Assembly: GCA_024274785.1 (NCBI GenBank)
Contig: JAJSAM010000030.1
Coordinates: forward strand, 62,001-126,000
Source: Planctomycetota bacterium
GTDB lineage: Bacteria > Planctomycetota > JAJSAM01
Direction: 5' to 3'
Length of the DNA stretch: 64,000 nt
Part shown: positions 17,276 through 24,379 of the stretch, in pieces
Numbering within the stretch: position 1 is the first letter of the stretch
Layout: the number at the start of each line of letters is the position of its first letter
The notes under the pieces: generated by a model
What the model saw: the letters and a program-made list of their open reading frames with translations, nothing else
Database searches by the model: none
Told to the model about the DNA's origin: nothing
Made by a program: the position numbers and the translations under genes

Positions 17276-18385
17276 TCACCCATCGTCCCGGGAGGCGTCT
17301 TCCTTCGGGAGTTCGTCGCCGTCTTTCAACGGGGACTCGACTTCCGGGGGCTTTTTCTCCAGGGACTTCCCCTCACCGGGCTGCTCCTCCGAAGCTTCCG
17401 CCTCCGGGGGCTCATCCTCGGGAACCCTCGTGCGGAAAGCCCGCGCCCCCTCGTCCTTTTCCGCGATCCTCGACTTCAGGAACATGTCACCCGCGGAGGG
17501 AGCAGCATGCGGGTCATGACATGCATCGCACTTTCGAGACTCGTCACAGGTGGTGGCGGTCGGGACTTCTTCCGGACGGTGGCAGCCGAAGCACCGCTCC
17601 CGAAGCGGACGGAAGACGTGGTTCTCCGTGCCCTCTCCCCCGTGGGCGTCGTGGCACTTGTCGCACTCTCCCCGGGAGACGGGGCCGTGCAGCCAGGGCC
17701 GCTCCTCGATGCGAAGAACGTGACAGAGAGCGCAGTTTCCGGCCTTCCCCCCACGGAGCAGCAGGTCGGACTGTTCGGCGGCGAGATGCGGATCGTGGCA
17801 GGCCACGCAATCGAGCCCGGCCATGGTTCCGGAGCGGGCTTCCAGTTCGGTGTGGCAGCTCCGGCAGGTCTCCTCCTGCTTCTCCTTCCGAAGCAGGTGG
17901 GGGAAGGGAGACCAGTGCGCCGCATGGCAGGGCCGGCAGTTGCCCTTCGCCACCGGCCCGTGCTGCCACGTTCCTTCCCGGACCACCAGAGCCCGCTCAC
18001 CAACCTCCTCCGGCTTCGAGTGGCACCCGGTACACCGCGTCCAACCGACGCCCATACCGGTGCTGCCGAACTTCGAACCCCGCTTCTCGGTCTTGCTGCC
18101 GTGACAGGCTTCGCAGCGCTTCTCGACCCACGGCTGGTGTCGCGAGCGGCCGTCGTCAGGCGCTCCCGCGCCCACAGCGCCGGGATCCCCGCCGTCCGGC
18201 ACCGGCAGCGGCTCGGGGGGAGGCGGAGCGTCGGGGTCGGGAACACCGTCGAAAAGAAACGAGAGGACCTGGTAGCGGTCCCGGGCCGTTCCACAGCCGA
18301 ACGCCACTCCGGTGAGGATCACCGCGATCGCGGCCAGAGCGACCACCCGGCCCTTCCAGGCGGGTCTTCGATCGTCCCGGTTCAT
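17276..18385 (-). CDS. Nonaheme c-type cytochrome lipoprotein
   Basis: 369 residues. An N-terminal hydrophobic segment ends in a lipobox-like GVAFGC (C31), then comes a Pro-rich spacer (about 45-70). Nine CXXCH motifs begin at C91, 118, 150, 174, 193, 218, 241, 265 and 286. They are spaced in the HGPV...C..CH...LLR...C..CH rhythm also seen in the 18450-19829 protein. The last 70 residues are a highly charged Glu/Pro/Lys tail without haems, unusual for this family and probably extended. The start ATG 18385 has GGAAGGGA upstream. It is transcribed divergently from the 15-haem gene 64 bases away. Likely outer-membrane-anchored electron carrier. Confidence 0.85.
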   Translation of the reverse strand: MNRDDRRPAWKGRVVALAAIAVILTGVAFGCGTARDRYQVLSFLFDGVPDPDAPPPPEPLPVPDGGDPGAVGAGAPDDGRSRHQPWVEKRCEACHGSKTEKRGSKFGSTGMGVGWTRCTGCHSKPEEVGERALVVREGTWQHGPVAKGNCRPCHAAHWSPFPHLLRKEKQEETCRSCHTELEARSGTMAGLDCVACHDPHLAAEQSDLLLRGGKAGNCALCHVLRIEERPWLHGPVSRGECDKCHDAHGGEGTENHVFRPLRERCFGCHRPEEVPTATTCDESRKCDACHDPHAAPSAGDMFLKSRIAEKDEGARAFRTRVPEDEPPEAEASEEQPGEGKSLEKKPPEVESPLKDGDELPKEDASRDDG

Positions 18386-18413
18386 CTGTTCGTCCCTTCC
18401 GCCATGGCAACCA

Positions 18414-18433
18414 GGAGGCCCACCGCGGCCTCC
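18414..18433. promoter_or_regulatory. Inverted repeat between divergent cytochrome genes
   Basis: Perfect 7-bp inverted repeat GGAGGCC-caccgc-GGCCTCC, located in the 64-base divergent spacer. It could be an operator shared by both cytochrome genes or simply an mRNA hairpin just before the ribosome binding site of the plus-strand gene. Confidence 0.35.
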
Positions 18434-18449
18434 GCTCAAAGAGGATCTC

Positions 18450-19829
18450 ATGATGACATCTGACGGCCGGATCGAAAGACCAAAGAGCCTCCGGTCTCGA
18501 TTTCCCGGATCCAGGGCTCGTTTTCTCGCCTTCGCTCTGACCACCGCGCTCATCTGCTCCGCGATCGTCCTGGCCCAGGACGATCCGGCCGGGAAGAAGA
18601 GCGAGCCGGGGGTCGGCCTGGAGGACAAGCCCTGCCTGGAATGCCACGAAGAGATCGTAGCGCGAAAGCTCATCCACGGTCCGGTACGGCAGGGCTGCGA
18701 AACCTGCCACGTGCAGAAGGGCAAGAGGCACGAGTTCGAGCCCATGACGCCGGAGGAGCGTTGCGAATCGTGCCACGAGCTCTCGCTCGAGGAGGTGGTC
18801 CACGCGCCGGTCGAGAAGCACCTCTGCGCCACCTGCCACGACCCCCACTCCTCGGATCAGCCCAAACTGCTGCGCAAGCCCGAGCAGGAGCTGTGCTCGA
18901 GCTGCCACACCGATCGGAAAGGGGGGATGAAGAAGTACACCCACGGCCCCTTTGCGGTGGGCGCCTGTCAGATCTGCCATGCGTCCCATTCCTCGAAGAA
19001 CGCGAATCTCCTGCGACAGCCCGGCCGGGAACTCTGCCTGGGCTGCCACGTGCAGGAGCTGCCCGAGGACGAGACGGCGGTGAGATGGCATTCCCCGGCG
19101 GAAGACGACTGTACGCTCTGCCACTCGGGGCACGGGTCCGACACCCCGGGGATCCTGAGGTCCCCCCAGCCGGAGTTGTGCCTGAAGTGCCACCGCTCCA
19201 TGCGGGACACGATCGAGAACTCCCCGGTCCGGCATGCACCGGTGGCGCAGGAAGGGGGATGCGGGAATTGCCACGATCCGCACTTCTCCACCTTCACCTC
19301 CCTGTTGAAGTCCGACTCGGCGGATCTCTGCCTCACCTGCCACAACCGGGAGTACCCCCAGAAAGACGGACGCCCGTTCCCGAACATGGTCCAGTTGCTG
19401 GAGGAGAATCCCAACCACCATGGGCCGGTCCGCGAGAAGAACTGCGAGGGCTGTCACGAGCCCCACGGATCCCGGCACACCCGTTTGCTGAAAGAAGCCT
19501 ACCCACCGACGTTCTACACCCGATTCAATGTCGAGAACTTCGCGCTCTGTTTCATGTGCCATCCGAAGGATCTCGTGATGGACAAGGGCCTGAAGACGAC
19601 GAATTTCAGCGACGGAGACCGCAACCTGCACTTCGTCCACGTCAACCGGAAGAAGGGCAGAACCTGTCGCGCCTGTCACGAGACGCACGCGAGCAAGCTC
19701 CCGCATCACCTCCGTGAGACGACGCCCTTCGGGAACTGGGACCTGCCGATCGGGTTCAAGGAAGCCGGGGATGGCGGCTATTGTGCTCCGGGCTGCCACT
19801 CTCCCATGAGCTATGACGGTGGACGATGA
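18450..19829 (+). CDS. Pentadecaheme c-type cytochrome
   Basis: 459-residue exported multiheme protein. The signal sequence ends at about VLA-Q (42/43). Fourteen CXXCH motifs begin at C62, 83, 105, 126, 149, 173, 196, 221, 244, 271, 294, 332, 367 and 406. A last CX3CH site is at C445 (CAPGCH). Haems come in pairs in a 40-45-residue repeat (HGP-V...C..CH.PHSS...LLR.P...LC..CH), suggesting tandem duplication of a diheme unit. The start ATG 18450 follows AAAGAGG. The stop overlaps the thioredoxin-fold gene (ATGA). It is large enough to span a barrel as MtrA does, although no barrel adjoins it on this strand. Confidence 0.88.
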   Translation: MMTSDGRIERPKSLRSRFPGSRARFLAFALTTALICSAIVLAQDDPAGKKSEPGVGLEDKPCLECHEEIVARKLIHGPVRQGCETCHVQKGKRHEFEPMTPEERCESCHELSLEEVVHAPVEKHLCATCHDPHSSDQPKLLRKPEQELCSSCHTDRKGGMKKYTHGPFAVGACQICHASHSSKNANLLRQPGRELCLGCHVQELPEDETAVRWHSPAEDDCTLCHSGHGSDTPGILRSPQPELCLKCHRSMRDTIENSPVRHAPVAQEGGCGNCHDPHFSTFTSLLKSDSADLCLTCHNREYPQKDGRPFPNMVQLLEENPNHHGPVREKNCEGCHEPHGSRHTRLLKEAYPPTFYTRFNVENFALCFMCHPKDLVMDKGLKTTNFSDGDRNLHFVHVNRKKGRTCRACHETHASKLPHHLRETTPFGNWDLPIGFKEAGDGGYCAPGCHSPMSYDGGR

Positions 19830-20827
19830 TCCTCGTCCGGCACTCAGGACTGCGAACTCTGGCTTGCATGGCCTTCCTCCTGCTCGCCGCGGGCCGGAGG
19901 CTGAATGCGGGGGAGCGCGCGCCGGAGTTCGAGCTTCGAGGACCATCGGGCGAGACGGCTCGGTACACCCCCCCCAGAGCCGCCCCGGAGGGAACCTCGG
20001 CCGGCGTGGTGACGATCCTCCTGTTCATGGACTACGAGCAGGAACTTTCGCGAAAGGCCCTGGACGACCTGAGCGCCTGTCTCGAGAAGACGCCGGGCCC
20101 CGCTTCGCGCCGGATTGCCTTCGCCATTGCCGTGGGAGGCCTGAACGAATCGAACCTGGCGGCGTTTGCGAAGCTCTTGCCTCCGAAAGGCGCGGTCCGC
20201 GCCGCCCTCGATCCGAAGCGAACCGCGTACCGGGACTACGGCGTGATCGCCCTGCCCACCACGTTCGTGATCGACACCGGGGGCAGCATCCTCTCGGTAC
20301 TTCCCGGACACCCCGCCAGCTACCGTAAAAGGATCGCCGCGAGTCTGCGGAAGGCTCTCGGCATCGAGTCGGTCCAGGAGGAGGGGCCTCGCCGGTCCCC
20401 GGAAGCCGAACACGCGAGACGGATCGCGAAACTCGCCGGGACCCTCGCGGCGCGGGGGAGTTTCGACCTGGCCAAAGGGCAACTCCGGACCGCGATCGAG
20501 ATCACCCCCTCGGACCCGGGGCTCCGAATTCAGTTGGGCGAGGTCCTGCTCCGCCTGGACGACGTAAAGGACGCGGCAGGGGCCTTCCGGAAGGCCCTCG
20601 AACTGGACCCGAAGAGCAGGACGGCCCGCATCGGACTGGCGAAAGCGATCTCTCTTGGTGAGGATCTCGAAGCGGGAGAGAAGGCACTCCGCTCGGAACT
20701 TGGTAGAGGAAAAGCGGAGGCCGACCTATTCTATTACCTGGGTCGATTGCTGGAGCGAAAAGGTGACGTCGCCGCGGCGGCCGCGGCGTACCGAAGAGCC
20801 TACGAACGGACTCGGGGCACGGATTGA
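19826..20827 (+). CDS. Exported thioredoxin-fold/TPR fusion lacking the CXXC
   Basis: 333 residues with a signal peptide (about 1-28), a redoxin/AhpC-like domain (about 30-170) and a TPR region (about 195-325). The thioredoxin fold is indicated by GERAPEFELRGPSG, VVTILLFMDY and the cis-proline strand ALPTTFVIDTGG. The usual CXXC or peroxidatic Cys after the second strand is absent: FMDYEQELSRKAL stands in its place. It therefore cannot be an ordinary disulfide reductase. Translation is coupled to the 15-haem cytochrome by ATGA. Apocytochrome handling, haem-ligation chaperoning or a structural role are possible; none is shown by sequence. Confidence 0.78.
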   Translation: MILVRHSGLRTLACMAFLLLAAGRRLNAGERAPEFELRGPSGETARYTPPRAAPEGTSAGVVTILLFMDYEQELSRKALDDLSACLEKTPGPASRRIAFAIAVGGLNESNLAAFAKLLPPKGAVRAALDPKRTAYRDYGVIALPTTFVIDTGGSILSVLPGHPASYRKRIAASLRKALGIESVQEEGPRRSPEAEHARRIAKLAGTLAARGSFDLAKGQLRTAIEITPSDPGLRIQLGEVLLRLDDVKDAAGAFRKALELDPKSRTARIGLAKAISLGEDLEAGEKALRSELGRGKAEADLFYYLGRLLERKGDVAAAAAAYRRAYERTRGTD

Positions 20828-20852
20828 CGCCCTGGCACCAGGAGAAAAGAGG

Positions 20853-21524
20853 ATGACACACCGCTCGATCATCATCACCGCCGGGCTGCTCGGGGCGCTC
20901 CTTCTGGGAACGCTCGCCGTCACCGCCACCGGCGACATCACCCAATCGCATCACGACTTCAGCGGCGCGGGTTGGAGCGAGGGGTAGATCTGCCGCCCCT
21001 GCCATACTCCGCACAACGCCGCCACGACCACCGACTACTCTCCCCTCTGGAACCACGAGGCCACGACGGCGGGCTTCACTCCCTATTCCAGTTCCACGCT
21101 CGACTCCGTCCCGGGGCAGCCGACCGGAACCTCGAAGCTCTGCTTCTCCTGCCACGACGGAACGGTGGCGGTGAACAGTTTCGGGGGCACTACCGGTAAC
21201 CGGTATATCCAGCCCAACTACCAGGTCGGCCCGGACCTCACCGGCCACCACCCGATCTCCTTCGTCTACGACAGTGCGCTGGCCGCGGCCGACGGAGAGC
21301 TTTTCGATCCCGCGGTGGTCGCCTCCGGCCTGGGTGGCACGATCGACGATGACCTGCTCTTCGAAGGACGGCTCGAGTGCAGTTCCTGCCACGATGTCCA
21401 TGTGGCCCGGAACACCGCGGGCTGCTCCGGCTGCCACTTTGTTCACGGCCAGACCACCAAGACTTTGTCGCTGCGCAAGGACAACACGGCGAGCGCTTTC
21501 TGCCTGACCTGCCACGACAAGTAA
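20853..21524 (+). pseudogene. Pentaheme cytochrome of the DHPISF module, interrupted by in-frame TAG
   Basis: ATG 20853 (AAAGAGG upstream) opens a signal peptide followed by HHDFSGAGWSEG, then TAG at 20985-20987. The same frame continues for 178 codons to TAA at 21522-21524 with perfect family sequence. Five CXXCH motifs follow the stop: CRPCH, CFSCH, CSSCH, CSGCH and CLTCH, with the LWNHE, SSTL, GQP, HHPISF and GGTI blocks of the tetraheme at 15345-15977. In that paralog the residue at the TAG position is Glu, so one GAG to TAG change explains it. No frameshift is needed. It has one haem more than its paralog. It is a recent pseudogene, a sequencing error or a read-through gene; ordinary genes here also end in TAG. 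Confidence 0.8.
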
Positions 21525-21605
21525 CCGGTGAGCCGGGATGCGCCGGCACTGAAACAATTCGAGAAGGGTCGTCCTCGACAACGTCGCGGGCATCGAAGCC
21601 GGGTG

Positions 21606-22424
21606 TCAAAGCCGGGAAAGCAACTCCTCGATCCACTGTGCGATTCCGTCCTCCTCCGGTCCTTCCGGCAGCACCACGTCCGCCTCCGCGATCACGAGAG
21701 GGTCGGAGGCCGGCATGGCCACGGCCGTTCCGGCAAAGCGGAGCATCGACACGTCGTTCTTCCAGTCCCCCACCGCCACGGTACGCTCTCTCGGCACTCC
21801 GAAGTGATCCGCGAGGAGTTTCAGGGCGGCGCCCTTGTCGGCATTCGGCCGGATCACCAGGAAGGAAACCCCGCTGCTGAAGAAGTCGGCGGAGAAGATG
21901 GAGAGCCCATCTCCCGTGAGAGGGAGCAGACGTTCGACGCCTGCGCCCACCTCGTCCGGCGAACCGAGAAACCCGAGGAAGTGAGGCTGCCCGTCAATCG
22001 CCGCCTCCGGGTCGGCGAGGACTTCGATCCGCCGCGCGTAGACGGCGAGGAAGGCCCGGTGAGCCCGGAGGCCGTCGTGAATCACCAGCTGGTCGCGGTG
22101 GTCGACGAAAAACGGGAGGATGGAGAGCCCCTCGACCGCCCGGAAGATCTCCCCCACCCGGGGCCGGGCCACGCCGCAGGTGAAGATCGTCTCCCCGGCC
22201 GGCCAGTGCCTAACGATCGAGCCGTCCAGCGCGATCAGCGGCATCGAGAGCCCGAGGGCGTCGGCGTACTCCCCGGTCAGGTGCATGGCCTTGCCGGTGG
22301 CGATGGCGATGACGGTCCCGGCCTTCGCCAGGGCCCGAACCGCGGCGCGGGTGCGGGGGGTGATCACTTTCGTCTCGGGCAGGAGCGTCCCGTCGAGGTC
22401 AAACGCGATCAGTTGAGGTAGCAT
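21606..22424 (-). CDS. HAD-superfamily (Cof-type) phosphatase
   Basis: 272-residue cytoplasmic hydrolase of the Cof/YidA-like HAD subfamily. Motif I is FDLDGTLLP (D9 nucleophile, D11 acid/base), motif II a Thr in IAIATGKAMH, motif III Lys in NADKGAALKLL, and motif IV VGDWKNDVSML. A type IIB cap lies between motifs II and III. Typical substrates are sugar phosphates or nucleotides; the exact one cannot be read. It stands alone, convergent to the cytochrome gene and divergent from the GyrI-like gene 29 bases away. Confidence 0.85.
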   Translation of the reverse strand: MLPQLIAFDLDGTLLPETKVITPRTRAAVRALAKAGTVIAIATGKAMHLTGEYADALGLSMPLIALDGSIVRHWPAGETIFTCGVARPRVGEIFRAVEGLSILPFFVDHRDQLVIHDGLRAHRAFLAVYARRIEVLADPEAAIDGQPHFLGFLGSPDEVGAGVERLLPLTGDGLSIFSADFFSSGVSFLVIRPNADKGAALKLLADHFGVPRERTVAVGDWKNDVSMLRFAGTAVAMPASDPLVIAEADVVLPEGPEEDGIAQWIEELLSRL

Positions 22425-22453
22425 GTGCGGATCCTACATGGAGGGAGAACACC

Positions 22454-23035
22454 GTGCGCGGAATCATGGCCGCACCGCTCGTCCTGACGATCCTCATGTC
22501 CCTCTCCTGTGCCGGCAACAGGCCGGAGCCGGCGCCCGATGCACCGAAGGATCCCCTGCCGATCCGGGTGGTGGACTTCCCCGGACAGACCCTGCTCGTT
22601 CTCGCCTGCACCGGACCTTTCGCCGGGATGGACGACAAGATCACCGAGTTCATCGATTTCATCGGAGAAAGGGGAATCGAAACAACCGGCGATCTCGGCG
22701 GCGCCTTCTTCGATAATCCCGCGGAGACGCCGCCCGGGGAGACCCGTTACGAGATCCGCATCCCGGTCGCACCGGGAACCGTCGTGGCCCCGCCCTACCG
22801 GGTGATGGTCACCGAGCCGATGACCACGGCGGCCGTCCTCCTGATCGGCGACTACGAGAGCATCGCGACGCGGTACCCGGACATCTACCGTTGGATCGAA
22901 GAGAACGGCTACGTGCCGGCCGGCCCCCTGATGGAGGTCTACCTGGAACATGCCGGCTCAGGCGCGACGGCGGCGGAGTACCAGACCGAGGTGCATGTTC
23001 CGGTGATCAAGGGGTCTGCCCCCTTGTCGGAATAG
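22454..23035 (+). CDS. GyrI/effector-binding-domain lipoprotein
   Basis: 193 residues starting at GTG 22454, which follows GGAGGGAG. The signal peptide ends in a lipobox (LMSLSC). The remainder matches the GyrI-like (AraC effector-binding/SOUL-related) fold: IRVVDFPGQTLLVLACTGPF, a middle YEIRIPVAPG strand, and a C-terminal YLEHAG...YQTEVHVPV segment. This fold binds small hydrophobic molecules. An exported lipid-anchored form suggests a periplasmic ligand binder. It has no operon partner. Confidence 0.7.
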   Translation: MRGIMAAPLVLTILMSLSCAGNRPEPAPDAPKDPLPIRVVDFPGQTLLVLACTGPFAGMDDKITEFIDFIGERGIETTGDLGGAFFDNPAETPPGETRYEIRIPVAPGTVVAPPYRVMVTEPMTTAAVLLIGDYESIATRYPDIYRWIEENGYVPAGPLMEVYLEHAGSGATAAEYQTEVHVPVIKGSAPLSE

Positions 23036-23115
23036 GATCAGCGCGACACGGCGGCCGAATGGCGAAACGAAAAGGGGCCTGACTCTGTTTCCCGCTCCGG
23101 CCCCGGGCATCGGGC

Positions 23116-23580
23116 TCAGGTCTTGCATTTCTCACTCGGGATCAGGTCCCGGCAATCCGGACAGATCCCCCGGAACTCCACCCGCTGGGAGAGGTTGGAA
23201 AACCCGGTCAGCGTAGTGACGCGCTCGAGGGCGAGGGCGTCGATTTCCAGGTGCACATCGGAGATGCGGCCGCATTCGCGACAGATGACATGCAGGTGCG
23301 CAGAGAGGTCTCCATCGAATCGATGCGATCCCTGGGGAGTCGGAAGACGGCGCACGTATCCCTCCTCGACCAGCACGTGGAGGTTCCGGTAGATGGTGCC
23401 GAGCGACACCCTGGGAACCAGGTCCTGAACCAGCCCTCGAAGTTCCTCCGCGGTCGGATGTGAGTCTGTCGACCGCAGCGCCTGAAGCACGGCCAGGCGC
23501 TGCGGCGTCATCCGCATCCCATGCTCCCGCAGACGGTTGCGCAGTTCGTCGATCCGCGGGGCCTCCTCTTCGGCGTTCAT
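23116..23580 (-). CDS. Fur-family transcriptional regulator (PerR-like)
   Basis: 154-residue DNA-binding repressor. The winged helix includes MTPQRLAVLQAL and the recognition-helix region SLGTIYRNLHVLVEEG. The structural zinc site is C100-x2-C103 and C140-x2-C143. A regulatory metal site is likely formed by residues in HRFDGDLSAHLHVIC. The HRFD and HLHV arrangement is PerR-like, sensing peroxide with Fe or Mn, although Fur or Zur cannot be excluded. The start ATG 23580 is favoured over 23619 because the family begins with an acidic helix. It is divergent from lipB. Confidence 0.83.
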   Translation of the reverse strand: MNAEEEAPRIDELRNRLREHGMRMTPQRLAVLQALRSTDSHPTAEELRGLVQDLVPRVSLGTIYRNLHVLVEEGYVRRLPTPQGSHRFDGDLSAHLHVICRECGRISDVHLEIDALALERVTTLTGFSNLSQRVEFRGICPDCRDLIPSEKCKT

Positions 23581-23706
23581 TTCGGGAATCCTTGTCGTAC
23601 TCGCAAAGAAAGTCCGCAAGATCTGTGCCGCGGCTCATCCGGTGTCGATCGGGGTATCCTTCATCCCCGTGGTTCTTCTCCCATTGAATACAGGATACGA
23701 CTCACC

Positions 23707-24378
23707 GTGAACAAGGTCGAGCGCTACCGGGAGGTTCTCGTGATCAGGGAAGGGGAGATCCCCTACGCGCGCGCGCTCGAGATGCAGCGGAAGATCCACG
23801 CCGAACGGGCCGACGATTTGCGGCCGGACACCCTGATCCTCCTTACGCACCCTCCGGTGGTCACCCTCGGACGGGGCTCCGACACCGCACACCTGCTCCT
23901 GAGCCCCGAAGGATACCGCGAACGGGGGGTGGAGGTTTTCGAAACGGATCGCGGCGGTGACGTGACCTATCACGGGCCGGGCCAACTCGTCGGCTACCCG
24001 ATCGTGGGCCTCCGCTCCCGAGGCATTGGACCGCGCGAATTCCTGCGCAGGCTGGAGCTGTCCCTCATCTTTCTGCTCGACACCTTCGGAATCGAATCGG
24101 GGCGGGTACCCGGCCTGACCGGAGTCTGGGTCGACGATGAGAAGATCGCGGCCATGGGAATCCGCATCTCGCGAGGGGTGAGTCTGCACGGCTTCGCGCT
24201 GAATGTGACGACCGATCCCGGAGAGTTCGATCTCATCGTCCCATGCGGAATCAGGGATCGCGGTGTGACGAGCATGACCCAGGTGCTTGACAGACTGGTC
24301 GATCTCGACGAAGTTGCCGGGCGCTACCCGGACTGTCTGGTCCGGGCCATCAGGGCCACGAACGCGGAAGGAGGGTGA
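23707..24378 (+). CDS. lipB: Octanoyltransferase (lipoate biosynthesis)
   Basis: Transfers octanoyl from acyl carrier protein to lipoyl domains, the first step of de novo lipoate synthesis. The 223-residue protein has the family signature RGGDVTYHGPGQLVGYP (82-98), the acyl-binding loop KIAAMGIRIS with catalytic K146, the HGFALNV strand and catalytic C180 in VPCGI. The start is GTG 23707; upstream in-frame sequence overlaps the divergent Fur gene. LipA is not in the window. The next gene starts 2 bases after the lipB stop, so both are co-transcribed. Confidence 0.92.
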   Translation: MNKVERYREVLVIREGEIPYARALEMQRKIHAERADDLRPDTLILLTHPPVVTLGRGSDTAHLLLSPEGYRERGVEVFETDRGGDVTYHGPGQLVGYPIVGLRSRGIGPREFLRRLELSLIFLLDTFGIESGRVPGLTGVWVDDEKIAAMGIRISRGVSLHGFALNVTTDPGEFDLIVPCGIRDRGVTSMTQVLDRLVDLDEVAGRYPDCLVRAIRATNAEGG

Positions 24379-24379
24379 C

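Noticed and set aside
20985-20987. Recoding of TAG (for example pyrrolysine) as a general feature
   Set aside because: Other genes in the window, such as the MBL-fold gene and the GyrI-like gene, end in TAG, so TAG is a normal stop here.
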